This document shows, one piece after another, positions 34,301 through 45,279 of a stretch of DNA of 64,000 bases. The stretch is from Epiperipatus broadwayi (taxonomy: Eukaryota; Onychophora; Udeonychophora; Euonychophora; Peripatidae). Where the stretch lies: assembly GCA_028023455.1 (NCBI GenBank), contig JAQFVV010006452.1:114501-178500 (forward strand), written 5' to 3'. How positions within the stretch are numbered: the stretch's first letter is position 1; every line of letters begins with the position of its first letter. A program made the position numbers and the translations under genes. Below the pieces are notes generated by a model. It saw nothing but the letters and a program-made list of their open reading frames with translations. It had not been told where the DNA came from and searched no databases.

Positions 34301-34892
34301 AAAACAAGATATAAAGTAACCACAATCATCAAGTGATTGTATTTTTTACAGGTTTAATACACTAATCAGTATTATAATTACTTGTCAGTAATTAAAATCA
34401 AATGTTAGTTTTTTGGAGGTCACATAATATTTCAGTACAAGAAATAACTGATTACACTTGTAGCTCTCAAGTCCATCATACCACTGTACAAGTGAATTCT
34501 TGTTTCTAAATACATATTCTGCTTATGTTGATCCACATTTAATTTTTTATGCTTTCCAACATGGAATACAGCTCATTAATAACATAATTGATAAACTGTA
34601 ACAGTGGAGGTAGCTGGAAAATCAAAATTGAAAATTTTAGTGCTGCAATTTAAACAATGGAGATTAATAATAGAAACAAATATACATTTCTTATCCATAT
34701 TTAAAAAAAAGACTTTTTAATGTAACTATCATTATAATCTCTATATAATAAATTTCTTGTAACTTCTTTTATATTATGATATTTAATTATAGTATAATCC
34801 CTAAGACAGTACTGTATTTATATATTAAACTATTTCTATCATTTAATATAAGTATTGAGTGTTTTCAGAAAATTTTTTCTTTATTTAAATAT

Positions 34893-35230
34893 TAAAACAG
34901 GCAAAACTCACTATACGTATTGCCACACACAGCAAGCTAGAGTAATCAATGGATGCCAGAAGGCTTTTGCATAAAATCCCCATCTAGTGCCTACTCATTC
35001 AATATCCCCAGACTAGTTTCTGGCTTGTGGCCTTGGATCTGAGAGCATTGCACAAGCCAAAAACTAGTCTGGGGATATTGGATGAGTAGGCACTAGATGG
35101 GGATTTTATGCACAAGCCTTCTGGCATCCATTGATTACTATAGCTTTCTGTGTGTGGCAATACATATAGTAAGTTTTACCTGTTTTAACTAGTTATACAC
35201 AAGCATAAGAGGTGGTGATCATGTGATGTT
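34893..35230. mobile_element. FB1 foldback element, compact palindrome
   Basis: Left arm AAAACAGGCAAAACTCACTA to TTCTGGCTTGTGGCC; centre TTGGATCTGAGAGCATTGCAC; right arm CAAGCCAAAAACTAGTCTGG, GGATATTGGATGAGTAGG, CACTAGATGGGGATTTTATG, CAAGCCTTCTGGCATCC, TGTGGCAATACATATAG, TTTTACCTGTTTTAAC, ATAAGAGGTGGTGATCATG. The arms are more than 90% alike, the best preserved pair of FB1 arms here. Confidence 0.9.
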
Positions 35231-35612
35231 TATTTAAATATTCTAAATATATTCAACTATTAGTAATAACATAAGTATAGTCTTTTAAATGAAATAAAAT
35301 GACATTATTAATAAAGATATAAAAGTTCTCTCTGAATTTTCAGAGCTAATATTATATTAAATCATTTTATAATATAAACTTTTTAGTAATACACAAAATT
35401 GTAAATAATATAAAAGACAACCTAGATTTCACAATAAGTTGAATATCACGTAATTTCTTTTTATTCAAAACATTTACTTTCAAAAAAGTTTCTATCAATT
35501 CTTAAATATTCACAAATGCTTAGTCACTAAAGCTGATCTACCTTCAGTTTTTTAAAGAGTCAATAATAAAAATTTTTTACGTACTTCCTTTACTCATAAT
35601 TATAAAAATGGA
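35231..35612. other. AT-rich DNA, nothing recognised
   Basis: No gene or repeat copy recognised. Confidence 0.55.
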
Positions 35613-35620
35613 AATATTTA

Positions 35621-36726
35621 GGTAATCCTGACTTTTAGCGTCCCGAACAATTCGCCCTCTATTTTTAAAAAAATGAACTAACTACTTTTTCACACCTAAA
35701 AAAAAAGGGTATGTAACTATATCCAAGTGTAAATGCTAATAAAAAAAGATTAAAAAAAATACTTACATTTACATGCGTATTTTTCACGTATAGCGGTCTT
35801 TGCTGTATATAGAACTGTAAATAAATGACGTATATTAACTGTAAATGTTTTTCCGTAAAGAAGAATAAATAACAAGAAAAGAAACTTACATTTTTAGGAG
35901 TAATTGGAAGCCACACAAGCGAGGAAATGCACGAAAAGGTCGTCGCGTGCGTGCAGATTTCTGAAAGAAAATTCCTGCAGGTAGGATGAGAACAAAGGTC
36001 TGCTCATCCCAAATTGGTATTTTAGCTTATGCTTTGCGACAGAGTGGACATAGGCAGAATTCCACGCGGTCAAGCAAAAGTAGTTCAGAATTTGTCACGT
36101 GTCAAAAAACAAATTCACATTTAGGATACGTGTGTCGAACTCCGTCATTCTATATATGTAATTTCAGAGTATATGTAACTATAAATTTATTTTTTACACG
36201 AACATCAATAAATCAAATGGATGTAATTGCAGAGTATATGTAACTATAAATGTCTTTTTTACATGAAGATGAATAAATAAAATGGATGTAACAAAACTTA
36301 ATTTTTTAGGCTCTATTTAGTCTCACGCAAAGTTGCTATAAAAATTATGAACTACTGTACTTTGGTCATTTGTGGCACGTGACAAATTCTGAACTACTTT
36401 TGCTTGACCGCGTGGAATTCTGTCATTATAAAAAATGGACGGATCCTAAATATGAGTTTGTTTTTTTGTTATTGAGTGTTCTTTATGTAAAAACATTTAG
36501 AGTTAATATACGTCATTTGTTTACAGTTCTACATGCAGCAAAGACCGCTATAAGTGAAAAATACGCATGTAAATGTAAGTATTTTTTTTAACATTTTTTT
36601 TTATTACCATTTACACTTGGATATAGTTACATACACTTTTACAGTTATTAGGTGTGAAAAAGTAGTTAGTTCATTTTTTTAAAAATAGAGGGCGAATTGT
36701 TCGGGACGCTAAAAGTCAGGATTACC
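35621..36726. mobile_element. 1.1-kb TIR element, ~240-bp inverted repeats, perfect 8-bp TSD
   Basis: Ends GGTAATCCTGACTTTTAGCG and CGCTAAAAGTCAGGATTACC are perfect inverses; the arms extend through TCCCGAACAATTCGCCCTC, CACTTGGATATAGTTACATA and AAAGACCGCTATA to roughly 35860 and 36470. The flanks carry the same 8-mer AATATTTA at 35613-35620 and 36727-36734. Inside is a second inverted pair: AATTCCACGCGGTCAAGC with AGTAGTTCAGAATTTGTCAC (36059-36105) against its complement at 36375-36425, and a 65-bp direct repeat (GAGTATATGTAACTATAAAT at 36167 and 36232). Three 70-85-codon frames within it are by-products. Superfamily unassigned. Confidence 0.93.
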
Positions 36727-36780
36727 AATATTTATCCTCAATCCCATTATTATCTTCTTCAACTTATCTGTATTTGTCAG

Positions 36781-36883
36781 GCATTGGTGGTCGTAATGTC
36801 AGCGACAGCTGTTTTACAAGCTGTTGTTCCGGGTTAACGAGTTCACTTCCTGGCTGATGCTATGACACATGGGAAAAAAAAAC
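36781..36883 (+). mobile_element. tRNA-derived SINE
   Basis: GCATTGGTGGTCGTAATGTC, AGCGACAGCTG, TTTTACAAGCTG (anticodon-like), GGGTTAACGAGTTCACTTCC (B box), TGATGCTATGACACATGGG and an A9 tail. It lies about 50 bp beyond the TIR element. The A-box region is altered (TCGTAATGTC for TCGAGAGGTC). Confidence 0.87.
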
Positions 36884-38520
36884 CTATTTGTATTTTATAA
36901 GACAGGCTGAAATTCCAACTATTAGTATACTATATAGAGTTTATAGGAATTAGATATACTGATTTTAATTTCTTGGCATTTGATTATTAAATAACTATAT
37001 TTTAATAATAAAGAAACATAGCCAGAAATAGATTATGGAAAATATTATGAATCACCTATTTGTGAATTTTGAGTAAAATTTATTCAATATATCAGTTTTT
37101 TTTGAAATAAATTAAATCATTTTAAAGTTTTGTAAATAATTGATGATGATTTCTAAGTAAAAATAAAAGAAATAATTAAAATACTTAATTTTGAGAAAAT
37201 TTTGTCTAAGTACAACCACTGAGTCTATATTGTCTGATAGTATTTTTTTTTAAATTTCCAAATTTGGAATTTCAGTCACTGACCACTAGAAATATCCCAA
37301 GTTAATGTTTAGCATTTTCTACCTGAACTTGATCCTAAAACTATTTAAACCTTTTTTCATTTGATCTGAATTGCTGATATGTAAATTTCTATTCTGATAA
37401 AACTGAATGGTTGTTCATAAAATCACACTGATATTAATTGTTCATTTATAGAATTATATTTGATGGTAGAATTAGCAAAATGTTTTATGACTATGTAAAA
37501 AACTCATTTTTTCCCCATAGTTTAAATATTACACAATACAAACATGATTAAAAGTTAGCATTACCTGTACATATGTCTTAATTTATACCTATTTACAGAA
37601 GTCTTTGTATGTCAATGAAGATTGGAATTCCATGAAGACAATTTCTATATTTAGAAATATTTTTTACAAGACTAATAATTCATTTATAATTATTTGTTAT
37701 GCAAAAATGCATTAAATTTAAATAAAAATGTTTTGCATGATAGTATGAATGGTGACAACAAGGTCTGCAAGTCCATGTATTGTGACCCCATCTTTGTGCA
37801 CAAGCTTGTTATGATTTCCTGAACAGTAAACCATTTGATTACTTGTTTTAACAAAAATACATTTTAAACATCGCTAACAATATCATAAAAAATGGAATTT
37901 TATAATTGATACTTAAGATAAAGTTTGGCAAAAGCAGTAGTTATTGAAGATCTTTATGGTTCCCTGGTTGGTATTTTATCTGCTCACCATGATCTGGAGG
38001 TCAATAAGTGAATCTCAAAAAATAATAATTTCAGACCCCAAGCAGACTTAAAATAATCCTTGTGGCAATCAAGCTAGTCACCCAGTACGTTTGTAAATGA
38101 ATACCTGAATGTTATTAATTAATGTTTAAATACCATAGGCTAATTTTGTATTGGTCAAATGATTGGATTGATCTGGAAACATACTGCAGTAATATGATAT
38201 GGCTTTTACTTCTAATAGTGAAGCTGCCATATTCTCATATGCTTTGAGTTTTTTTTTTACTTTGTTTGCAATTACTTAACATAGTCATGCATTAAAGGTT
38301 ATAAAGATTAACAATAATATATTAATGAATTATGCTATAATTATAATAAATTGTTCATTAATTACATATGATAACATTTTTAAACGTGCATTATGTAAGA
38401 TTTTGTGTCAAATTCATGCTTTGAAAAAGTTCTTATGGTATTTCATTTCAATCAAAAACTGGCTCTTCAATCATTTATGATTGTTTTGAAGCATGCCAAG
38501 TTACAATATAAGTTTATAAT
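36884..38520. other. AT-rich DNA, nothing recognised
   Basis: Slightly less AT-rich near 37740-38110, but with no open frame, splice signals or repeat similarity that I can support. Confidence 0.5.
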
Positions 38521-39016
38521 TAAGCATCACATGATCACCATCTGGAGAGTTTTGCCTGTTAAATAAGAGTCATGTGCTAGCATAAGAGATGGTGATCATG
38601 TGATGTTTAGTGGTTTAACACCAATCCTGCCTAATAGGATAGTAGTGGCTATGGTTGTTAAAGAATGAAAGACACCAAAATGGATGAGTGCTGAACTGAG
38701 TTCAGACCCATATGACTATATAAGCTATTGAGTTTAGATTGAAAATATTGTGCTTTCAATTTCATTCTCATGGTTTTGTAGTTAAGTAGAGATAAAAGGT
38801 GGCTGCTGGAGAGTTGCATTAGATTCTAAGATCTAGGTGCAGTGCTCTCAGATTGAAGGCTCCTTGCTGATGAAGGCCACAAGCCAGAAACTAGTCTGAG
38901 GATATTGGATGAATAGGCACTAGAAAGGGATTTTATGCACAAGCCTTCTGGAATCCATTGATTACTGTGGTTGGCACAGGGTGGCACTACTGTGTGGAGA
39001 GTTTTGCCTGTTTAAG
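38521..39016. mobile_element. FB1 foldback element, right half with rearranged left end
   Basis: The left terminus CATCACATGATCACCATCT is joined directly to the right terminus GGAGAGTTTTGCCTGTTAAA and TAAGAGATGGTGATCATGTG, i.e. a nearly empty palindrome (38525-38610). It is followed by spacer and then a long right half: AGATAAAAGGTGGCTGCTGG, TCTAAGATCTAGGTGCAGTG, GCTGATGAAGGCCACAAGCC, AGAAACTAGTCTGAGG, TTATGCACAAGCCTTCTGG, GTGGCACTACTGTGTGG, AGAGTTTTGCCTGTTTAAG. This could be two elements or one that suffered a hairpin-mediated deletion. Confidence 0.85.
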
Positions 39017-39435
39017 TTTATAATTATATATTAACTTTTTATAAAGAGATATGTTGTAGATTATCTGCAATAAAGATGTTAGATTACATTTTACAAAAAC
39101 AGACAATTATCATTAATCTATAATAAGATAAAGATATGATTTTATATTGTAAGTTGAGATTTAAAAAATAAAAAGATATAAAATTCCACATCTGTTATAA
39201 TTTTTTTCAAAGAGCTCTAGTTGATGGCAAAAATTACCAAATAATGGTTCATTATTTGTTTATAATGCTTTGTTTACTATGAATAAATATATGAAAATAT
39301 TTCCAGTTCATACTGCTATTTGAAATAAATTTCAAATAAATCACCTGATGTTAAAATTTTTTTAGCTACACCCCTTGTGAAATAAATATTTAGAGCATAT
39401 AATCATATATATATATATATAAATGTACATTCAGT
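39017..39435. other. AT-rich DNA with short (AT)n
   Basis: (AT)n at about 39406-39421 just before the LINE tail. Nothing else. Confidence 0.6.
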
Positions 39436-40150
39436 TCATCATCATCATCATCAACCATTATCAATCCACTGGGGGATGAAGGTCTCTCCAAGTTCAATCT
39501 ATCTTCAATTTTTATCTTCTCTTCTCCACATCACCTCTGCACACTTTCTTATTTCATCCATCCATCTCACATATGGTCTCTTTCTGGGTCTTTTACAATC
39601 TCTTGGAGTGCAGTTTAAGATTTCAATTGTCAATCTATTAACATCTCTTCTAGCAATATGTCCAGCCTAACTCCACTTCAGTTTTTAATTTTTTCAATGA
39701 GGTCAGTAACACCTGTTTGTTCTCTTACCCATATATTGCATTTTTGATATCTTCTTGTTACTCCCAACATGCATCTCTCCATATTTCTTTGAGTGGTCTG
39801 AAGTCTCTGTATTCCTCTTCTATTAAGTGTCCAAGTTTCAGATCCATAAGTAAGAACTGGTAAAACACTTTTATTAAAAACCTTCCTTTTCAAACACCTT
39901 TTAGTATCAAGTTATTTCTATCAAAAGCACTGCAACCAAGTTTAATCCTATGATTAATTCCATCCATTATGTTTCCATCTGTATTATTCATCTGACCAAG
40001 GTATTTGTAGCTATTAACATCTTCTTAACATCCACTTATAACATTTTAAATTAAAAATTCCCTCTATTTGATTTGGTGCATTGGTAAAGGGACAAATCAT
40101 AAACTCTAGCTCAATATCATCATTTTGCATGCTTAAACTTCTTATAAACT
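39436..40150 (-). pseudogene. LINE relic (RTE-like), RT C-terminal half and (CAT)n tail
   Basis: On the minus strand, from 40150 down: a CSAFDRNNLI block preceded by MNNTDGNIMDGINHRIKLG (post-RT 'YKYLGQ...I..RI..G' region), then KSVLPVLTYGSETWTLNR (the hallmark 'VLPVLTYGSETWTL'), RLQTTQRNMERCMLGVTRR, VREQTGVTDLIEKIKN (39893-39678 is open), then with frame changes RRDVNRLTIEILN, KRPYVRWMDEIRK, CAGVMWRRE and IELG. It ends in the ATGATGATGATGATGA tail complementary to 39437-39452. It shows several frameshifts and stops. The same family has fragments at 10935, 31052, 54593 and 59446. Confidence 0.88.
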
Positions 40151-40737
40151 TTAATTCAATAGAGTTTTGATTATTACTTTTACTATTATTATTATTTAAA
40201 AATTATTTTAATATTCAAAGTATTTCATAAAACAAGTATTAATGTATTTAATAAATAAAAAATCAAACAACATATACACTCAGACGTAATTAATATATTG
40301 TATTTATAATTTCTTGAAATTGTTTTTAATAATTTTAACTTTTAAAAGCAATTTTATTTATAACAAACATAAAAATTTCATTAAAGCCTTTTTTTTTACT
40401 TGCTGATGTTTATCACAAAGTTAACAACAACAAGCTTCTAAAATGCCAAAAAGCAATTTCTTTTGCATATTTGTATATGCTTTATGAATATTTTAAATGC
40501 TTTCAGAAAAAGGCTATGAAAAAGTTCTTTGACTAAATCTCAGTAAGAATTTGAAAGAATGCAATATTTCATATAGCATTTAAATTATGTAATTAACTAA
40601 GATATTAAAATCATACAAATGATGTAAACTGATGATTAGAAAAATCTACAGAATATAATAAGAGATTTTAAGTTGATTATTATAAATTCAAATACATGAA
40701 TCATGTTGACAAACATTTGTAATATGAAGTATGTTGT
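40151..40737. other. AT-rich DNA, nothing recognised
   Basis: No gene or repeat copy recognised. Confidence 0.55.
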
Positions 40738-40860
40738 TGTTTTTTTCCATATGTCATAGCATCGGCCGGGGGGGGGGGACAACCCACAACAAACATCTGC
40801 AACCAACTGCATGCTTGCAAGGCGGCTGCACTGACCTCTTGGTTAACAATGCTTGACAAG
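40738..40860 (-). mobile_element. tRNA-derived SINE, long-head type, minus strand
   Basis: Minus strand reads CTTGTCAAGCATTGTTAACC, AAGAGGTCAGTGCAGCCGCC, TTGCAAGCATGCAGTTGG, TTGCAGATGTTTGTTGTGGG, then a C-run, GGCCGATGCTATGACATATG and an A-tail. The B box has been replaced by the homopolymer (G10 on the plus strand at 40769-40779). Confidence 0.87.
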
Positions 40861-41354
40861 TTTTGTTTTGTTTACAGATTTTTAAAAAATGTTGGCTACC
40901 ATTTTTTTTGGAGTATAGTAGTAGCACATGGATATAGTAAAAAATATATATGATTATAAGTGATTAACGGTTGATTTGAAATAATATATTTTCCAATAAT
41001 CATGTATTGGAATTAATATCAGTTGCTTATTTCGAGTTTAATTGATTATTAATAATGATGTAGTGGATCAAAATGCTTGTATAACATAATCTAATGTATT
41101 TTTGTTTTGCAGATTTAATTATACTTTTATAAATTTTATCTGCTGCAAATTTTCATATTTTGTTTTTGTTTTTAAATACTAAATGATTTTAATATTTACT
41201 TATCTATATATTTAATTTTTTTTTATATTTATGTACTGAATTAAATAACATGATTTTAAAAATTGTACTTTGTTCTCATTATCTAAATTTATTTTTTATG
41301 TTCTTTCTTTTTAAAGTATATATATAAAATATTGTTTGTTTTTATTTACTATTT
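40861..41354. other. AT-rich DNA, nothing recognised
   Basis: No gene or repeat copy recognised. Confidence 0.55.
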
Positions 41355-41745
41355 TACAATTTAAAAGACAAGAGCTGGCTCAAAAGGCGGCCACTTTTAT
41401 CTTAGACCTAATTTTTAAATTTATAGGTGAATCTAAAGCATTTTGATTCGAGAGCGTGAAGCTATTATTAACTACTTCACTGATTAAATCCACAATTTCC
41501 ATACAAACTAACATACGCAAAATCTTTCGATTTACAACGAGTCAGTATGAAGTTCTTATAATTAATCTCATAAAACAATTTAAAGTTGTAATTAATAATT
41601 TGGTACACACATATTCATTACATATTCATTACGTAAGTAATATATATTAAGGCTATACCCTTAAGACAATGCACCTAAAATGTGACAGTAGTGACCTCTA
41701 CAAATCTAAGCACAAGATTACCGACTTTAGACAAGAGCATTATAA
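41355..41745 (+). repeat. Repeat B, near-complete unit (~370 bp)
   Basis: Starts AAGACAAGAGCTGGCTC, then CACTTTTATCTTAGACC, ATAGGTGAATCTAAAGC, ATTTTGATTCGAGAGCGTG, ATTAAATCCACAATTTCC, and after ~200 bp GTGACCTCTACAAATCTAAG, CACAAGATTACCGACTTTAG and again ACAAGAGC. The word GACAAGAGC at 41368 and 41727 suggests a head-to-tail unit; the permuted copy at 34085-34300 supports that. Confidence 0.68.
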
Positions 41746-41992
41746 ATTGTGTTAAAATTTTATTTTCAACATTTTTTCACTCTTTTCTTGAAACTTCATA
41801 CACAAATTGCTTACTTTTATTACATAAAAATTGCATTCACTAAAAGAAATGTCTTTTATGTTAACCAGAAATTAAGATACTTATGAAAATTATAACAATG
41901 AATGAGCATAGTAATATATTATTTAATTATAAAACAAAAAAAATCTATTGTATTAGAATTTTTTTAAATCTCACTTGAATGTTAATCTCTCT

Positions 41993-42262
41993 ATAAAATA
42001 GTTTTTTTCTTTTTTTTTTAAAGTGCCATAGCATCGGCCGGACGCGAACCCGCAACCCGGGCAACTGCCTGCAAGTGCAAAGCAGTCACGCTGACCTCTC
42101 GACCACTAATGCAAGACTCGATAAAATAGTTTTTTTCTTTTTTTTTTAAAGTGCCATAGGATTGGCCAGGATGTGAACCCGCAACCCGGGCAACTGCCTG
42201 CAAGTGCAAGGCAGTCACGCTGACCTCTCAACCACCAATGCAAGACTCGATAAAATAGTTTT
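41993..42262 (-). mobile_element. Tandemly doubled tRNA-derived SINE with shared target repeats
   Basis: Two minus-strand SINEs (about 42003-42116 and 42130-42240) follow each other with a period of ~128 bp. Each reads CATTAGTGGTCGAGAGGTCA or its near copy, GCGTGACTGC, CTTGCAGGCAGTTGCCCGGG, TTGCGGGTTCGCGTCC, GGCCGATGCTATGGCAC and an A-tail. ATAAAATAGTTTTT occurs before the first, between the two and after the second (41993, 42121, 42250), so the array reads repeat-SINE-repeat-SINE-repeat. The second copy has decayed CpGs (ATTGGCCAGGATGTGAACC). Confidence 0.92.
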
Positions 42263-43090
42263 TACAAATTCACAATTTAAAACTAAATGATTTTTTAAAA
42301 AGAAATCAACTTTAAAATAATCATTAACTGTTATTTTAGTGCAAAAAATATTAATTGTTCACATTATAAAAATTCCTGACAGGAAAAATTTTTTTTTAGA
42401 TTGTTTTAATCTCTTTACTGAGATAGTAAAGAGAGGAGTGGACAGATTATGTTTAATGAATGTGATAAACAAATGTGTGCATCTAAAAATAAATATTACA
42501 TAAGTATCTTTTTTTTTTTAAAAAGTGATTTTACAAAAAATGAAAAGTAAACAAAATCAGATCAGAAACACTTTTAAAAAAGCTTCAGCTTTTTCTATTT
42601 AACTGAACATGGGGTTGTTTTAAGTAATTAAGAAATGCGAATGATTTTTAATACTTATGGCTAATTTATATTAAGTGACAACAAATATATTAGTTAGTAT
42701 TTTGTGATAATTATTAAATTTATTTTACATTATTTCCATTTCTACTTTGTTAGGAATTGATATTTCTTTCACATAAAATGCTATTGCACGCTAAATAATT
42801 TTCTTGTAAATAAAATTCAACAGTAATATAATATATGTAAACATTTATTTTTAAAATTTGATGACTCCTATCTATTTTATTCGTAGTAAAGAAAAATTTA
42901 AATAGCAGATCCATAACAAAAATTAAGAATATTAAAAAGAGAAAAGTGATTTTAAAAAATTAACATCAGAAAATCACTGTTATCTTTTATTTTTTATTAG
43001 TCAAAATCATTTATAGTTTTCAAAAATAATATGTGAAAATTATATAAGATTTAAAATCATCCCTTAATTAATACAATAATAATAATAACA
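42263..43090. other. AT-rich DNA, nothing recognised
   Basis: Poly-A and poly-T runs only. Confidence 0.6.
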
Positions 43091-43529
43091 GAAAAATATG
43101 TTTATATGCATTATATATTTTTATCTAATATAATAAATTTTCATATTATTGTTAATTAATTCATATTACATTGTATTATCATTTGTAACTTTAAATAACA
43201 GTAATTCAATTCAATTCTATTTAAAGTACAAAACAACAATCAATTTTCTATAACAGAATGCATATTAAAATAGTAATAATAAAAAAACTTTATCATTAAA
43301 CAAAGTGATATAAAAGTATGGAGAAAATAAAAAAAATTGGAAAGAAAGAAATGACAAATGGTTTGAGCAATGAATCACAAATTGTATTATAGTTTTAAGG
43401 CTTTGCGGAATTTATTGAAAACAAGATGAAGGATATTATTATTTATAAAATAATGATAATAATAATAATAACAAAACTATAACAATAAAAACAATAATAA
43501 TAATAATAATGATGATGAAGATGATAATA

Positions 43530-44254
<725 letters not shown>

Positions 44255-44256
44255 AA

Positions 44257-44311
<55 letters not shown>

Positions 44312-44441
44312 TAAGAAGAAGAAAAAAAGAAGAAGAAAAGAAGAAGAAGAAAAGAAGAAGAAGAAAAGAAGAAGAAGAAAAAGAAGAAGAAGAAAAGAAG
44401 AAGAAGAAAAAGAAGAAGAAGAAAAAGAAGAAGAAGAAGAA
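44255..44441. repeat. Compound (CAT)n then (GAA)n-type tract
   Basis: (ATC)n for ~54 bp, then an imperfect purine-only AAGAAGAAGAAAA tract for ~125 bp. The (CAT)n probably started as the microsatellite tail of the LINE just upstream. The polypurine strand could form triplex DNA. Poly-His, poly-Ser and Lys/Glu/Arg frames here are artefacts. Confidence 0.95.
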
Positions 44442-44786
44442 AATGTTTATATGTTATATTTTTTTACCTACTATAATAAATTTTCATATTCTTATTAATT
44501 AATTCATATTACATTGTATTATCACTGGTAACTTTAAATAATAGTAATTCAATTCAATTATATTTAATGTGCAAAACAACAATCAATTGTCTATAACAGA
44601 ATGCATATTAAAATAGTAATAATAGAAAAACTTTATCATTGAACAAACTCATATAGAAGTATGGAGAAAATAAAAAAATTGGGAAGAAAGACATGACAAA
44701 TAGTTTTAAGACTTTGTGGAATTGATTGAAATCAAGATGAAAGATATTGTTATTCATAAAATAATAATAATAATAGCAACAATTAC

Positions 44787-44789
<3 letters not shown>

Positions 44790-44880
<91 letters not shown>

Positions 44881-44881
44881 G
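44790..44881. repeat. (TAA)n microsatellite, second array
   Basis: About 30 TAA units bordered on both sides by GCAACAATTACAA, which itself is duplicated (44777-44790 and 44881-44893). Confidence 0.95.
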
Positions 44882-44957
44882 CAACAATTACAACAATAAT
44901 AATGATAAAGATGATAGTAATAATAATAATAGTTCTCAACTATTATAATTAAACTCC

Positions 44958-45279
44958 TAAACATTATATGATCACCATTTCTTATACTTGCTCATAACTG
45001 TTATTAAAACAGAAAAAACTCCATACAGTAGTGCCACTCTGTGCAAGCCAGAGTAATCAATGGATTCCAGAAGACTTGTAATAAAATCTCCATCTAGTGC
45101 CTAGATGTAATGTGATCAGGTCCAAAAATCCTCACTGATGAAATCCACAAGCTAGAAACTAGTCTGGGGATATGAGTATGCACTAAATAAAGATTTTATG
45201 CACAAGCCTTCTGGCATCCATTGATTACTCTGGCTTCCGTTGAGTGGCATTATTGTATGGAGAGTTTTTTTATGTTTAA
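44958..45279. mobile_element. FB1 foldback element, shortened palindrome
   Basis: Outer end AAACATTATATGATCACC, then TAAAACAGAAAAAACTCC, CATACAGTAGTGCCACTC, GAGTAATCAATGGATTCC; right arm AAGCTAGAAACTAGTCTGGG, TTTTATGCACAAGCCTTC, TGGCATCCATTGATTACTC and ATTGTATGGAGAG. The left arm jumps from CATCTAGTGCCTAGATG to the centre, so CTCATCC...GGCTTGTGG is missing on that side. Confidence 0.87.

Noticed and set aside
35665-36591. Three 73-85-codon frames inside the 1.1-kb TIR element
   Set aside because: They sit in inverted repeats, so similar peptides appear from both arms; no transposase motif is present.
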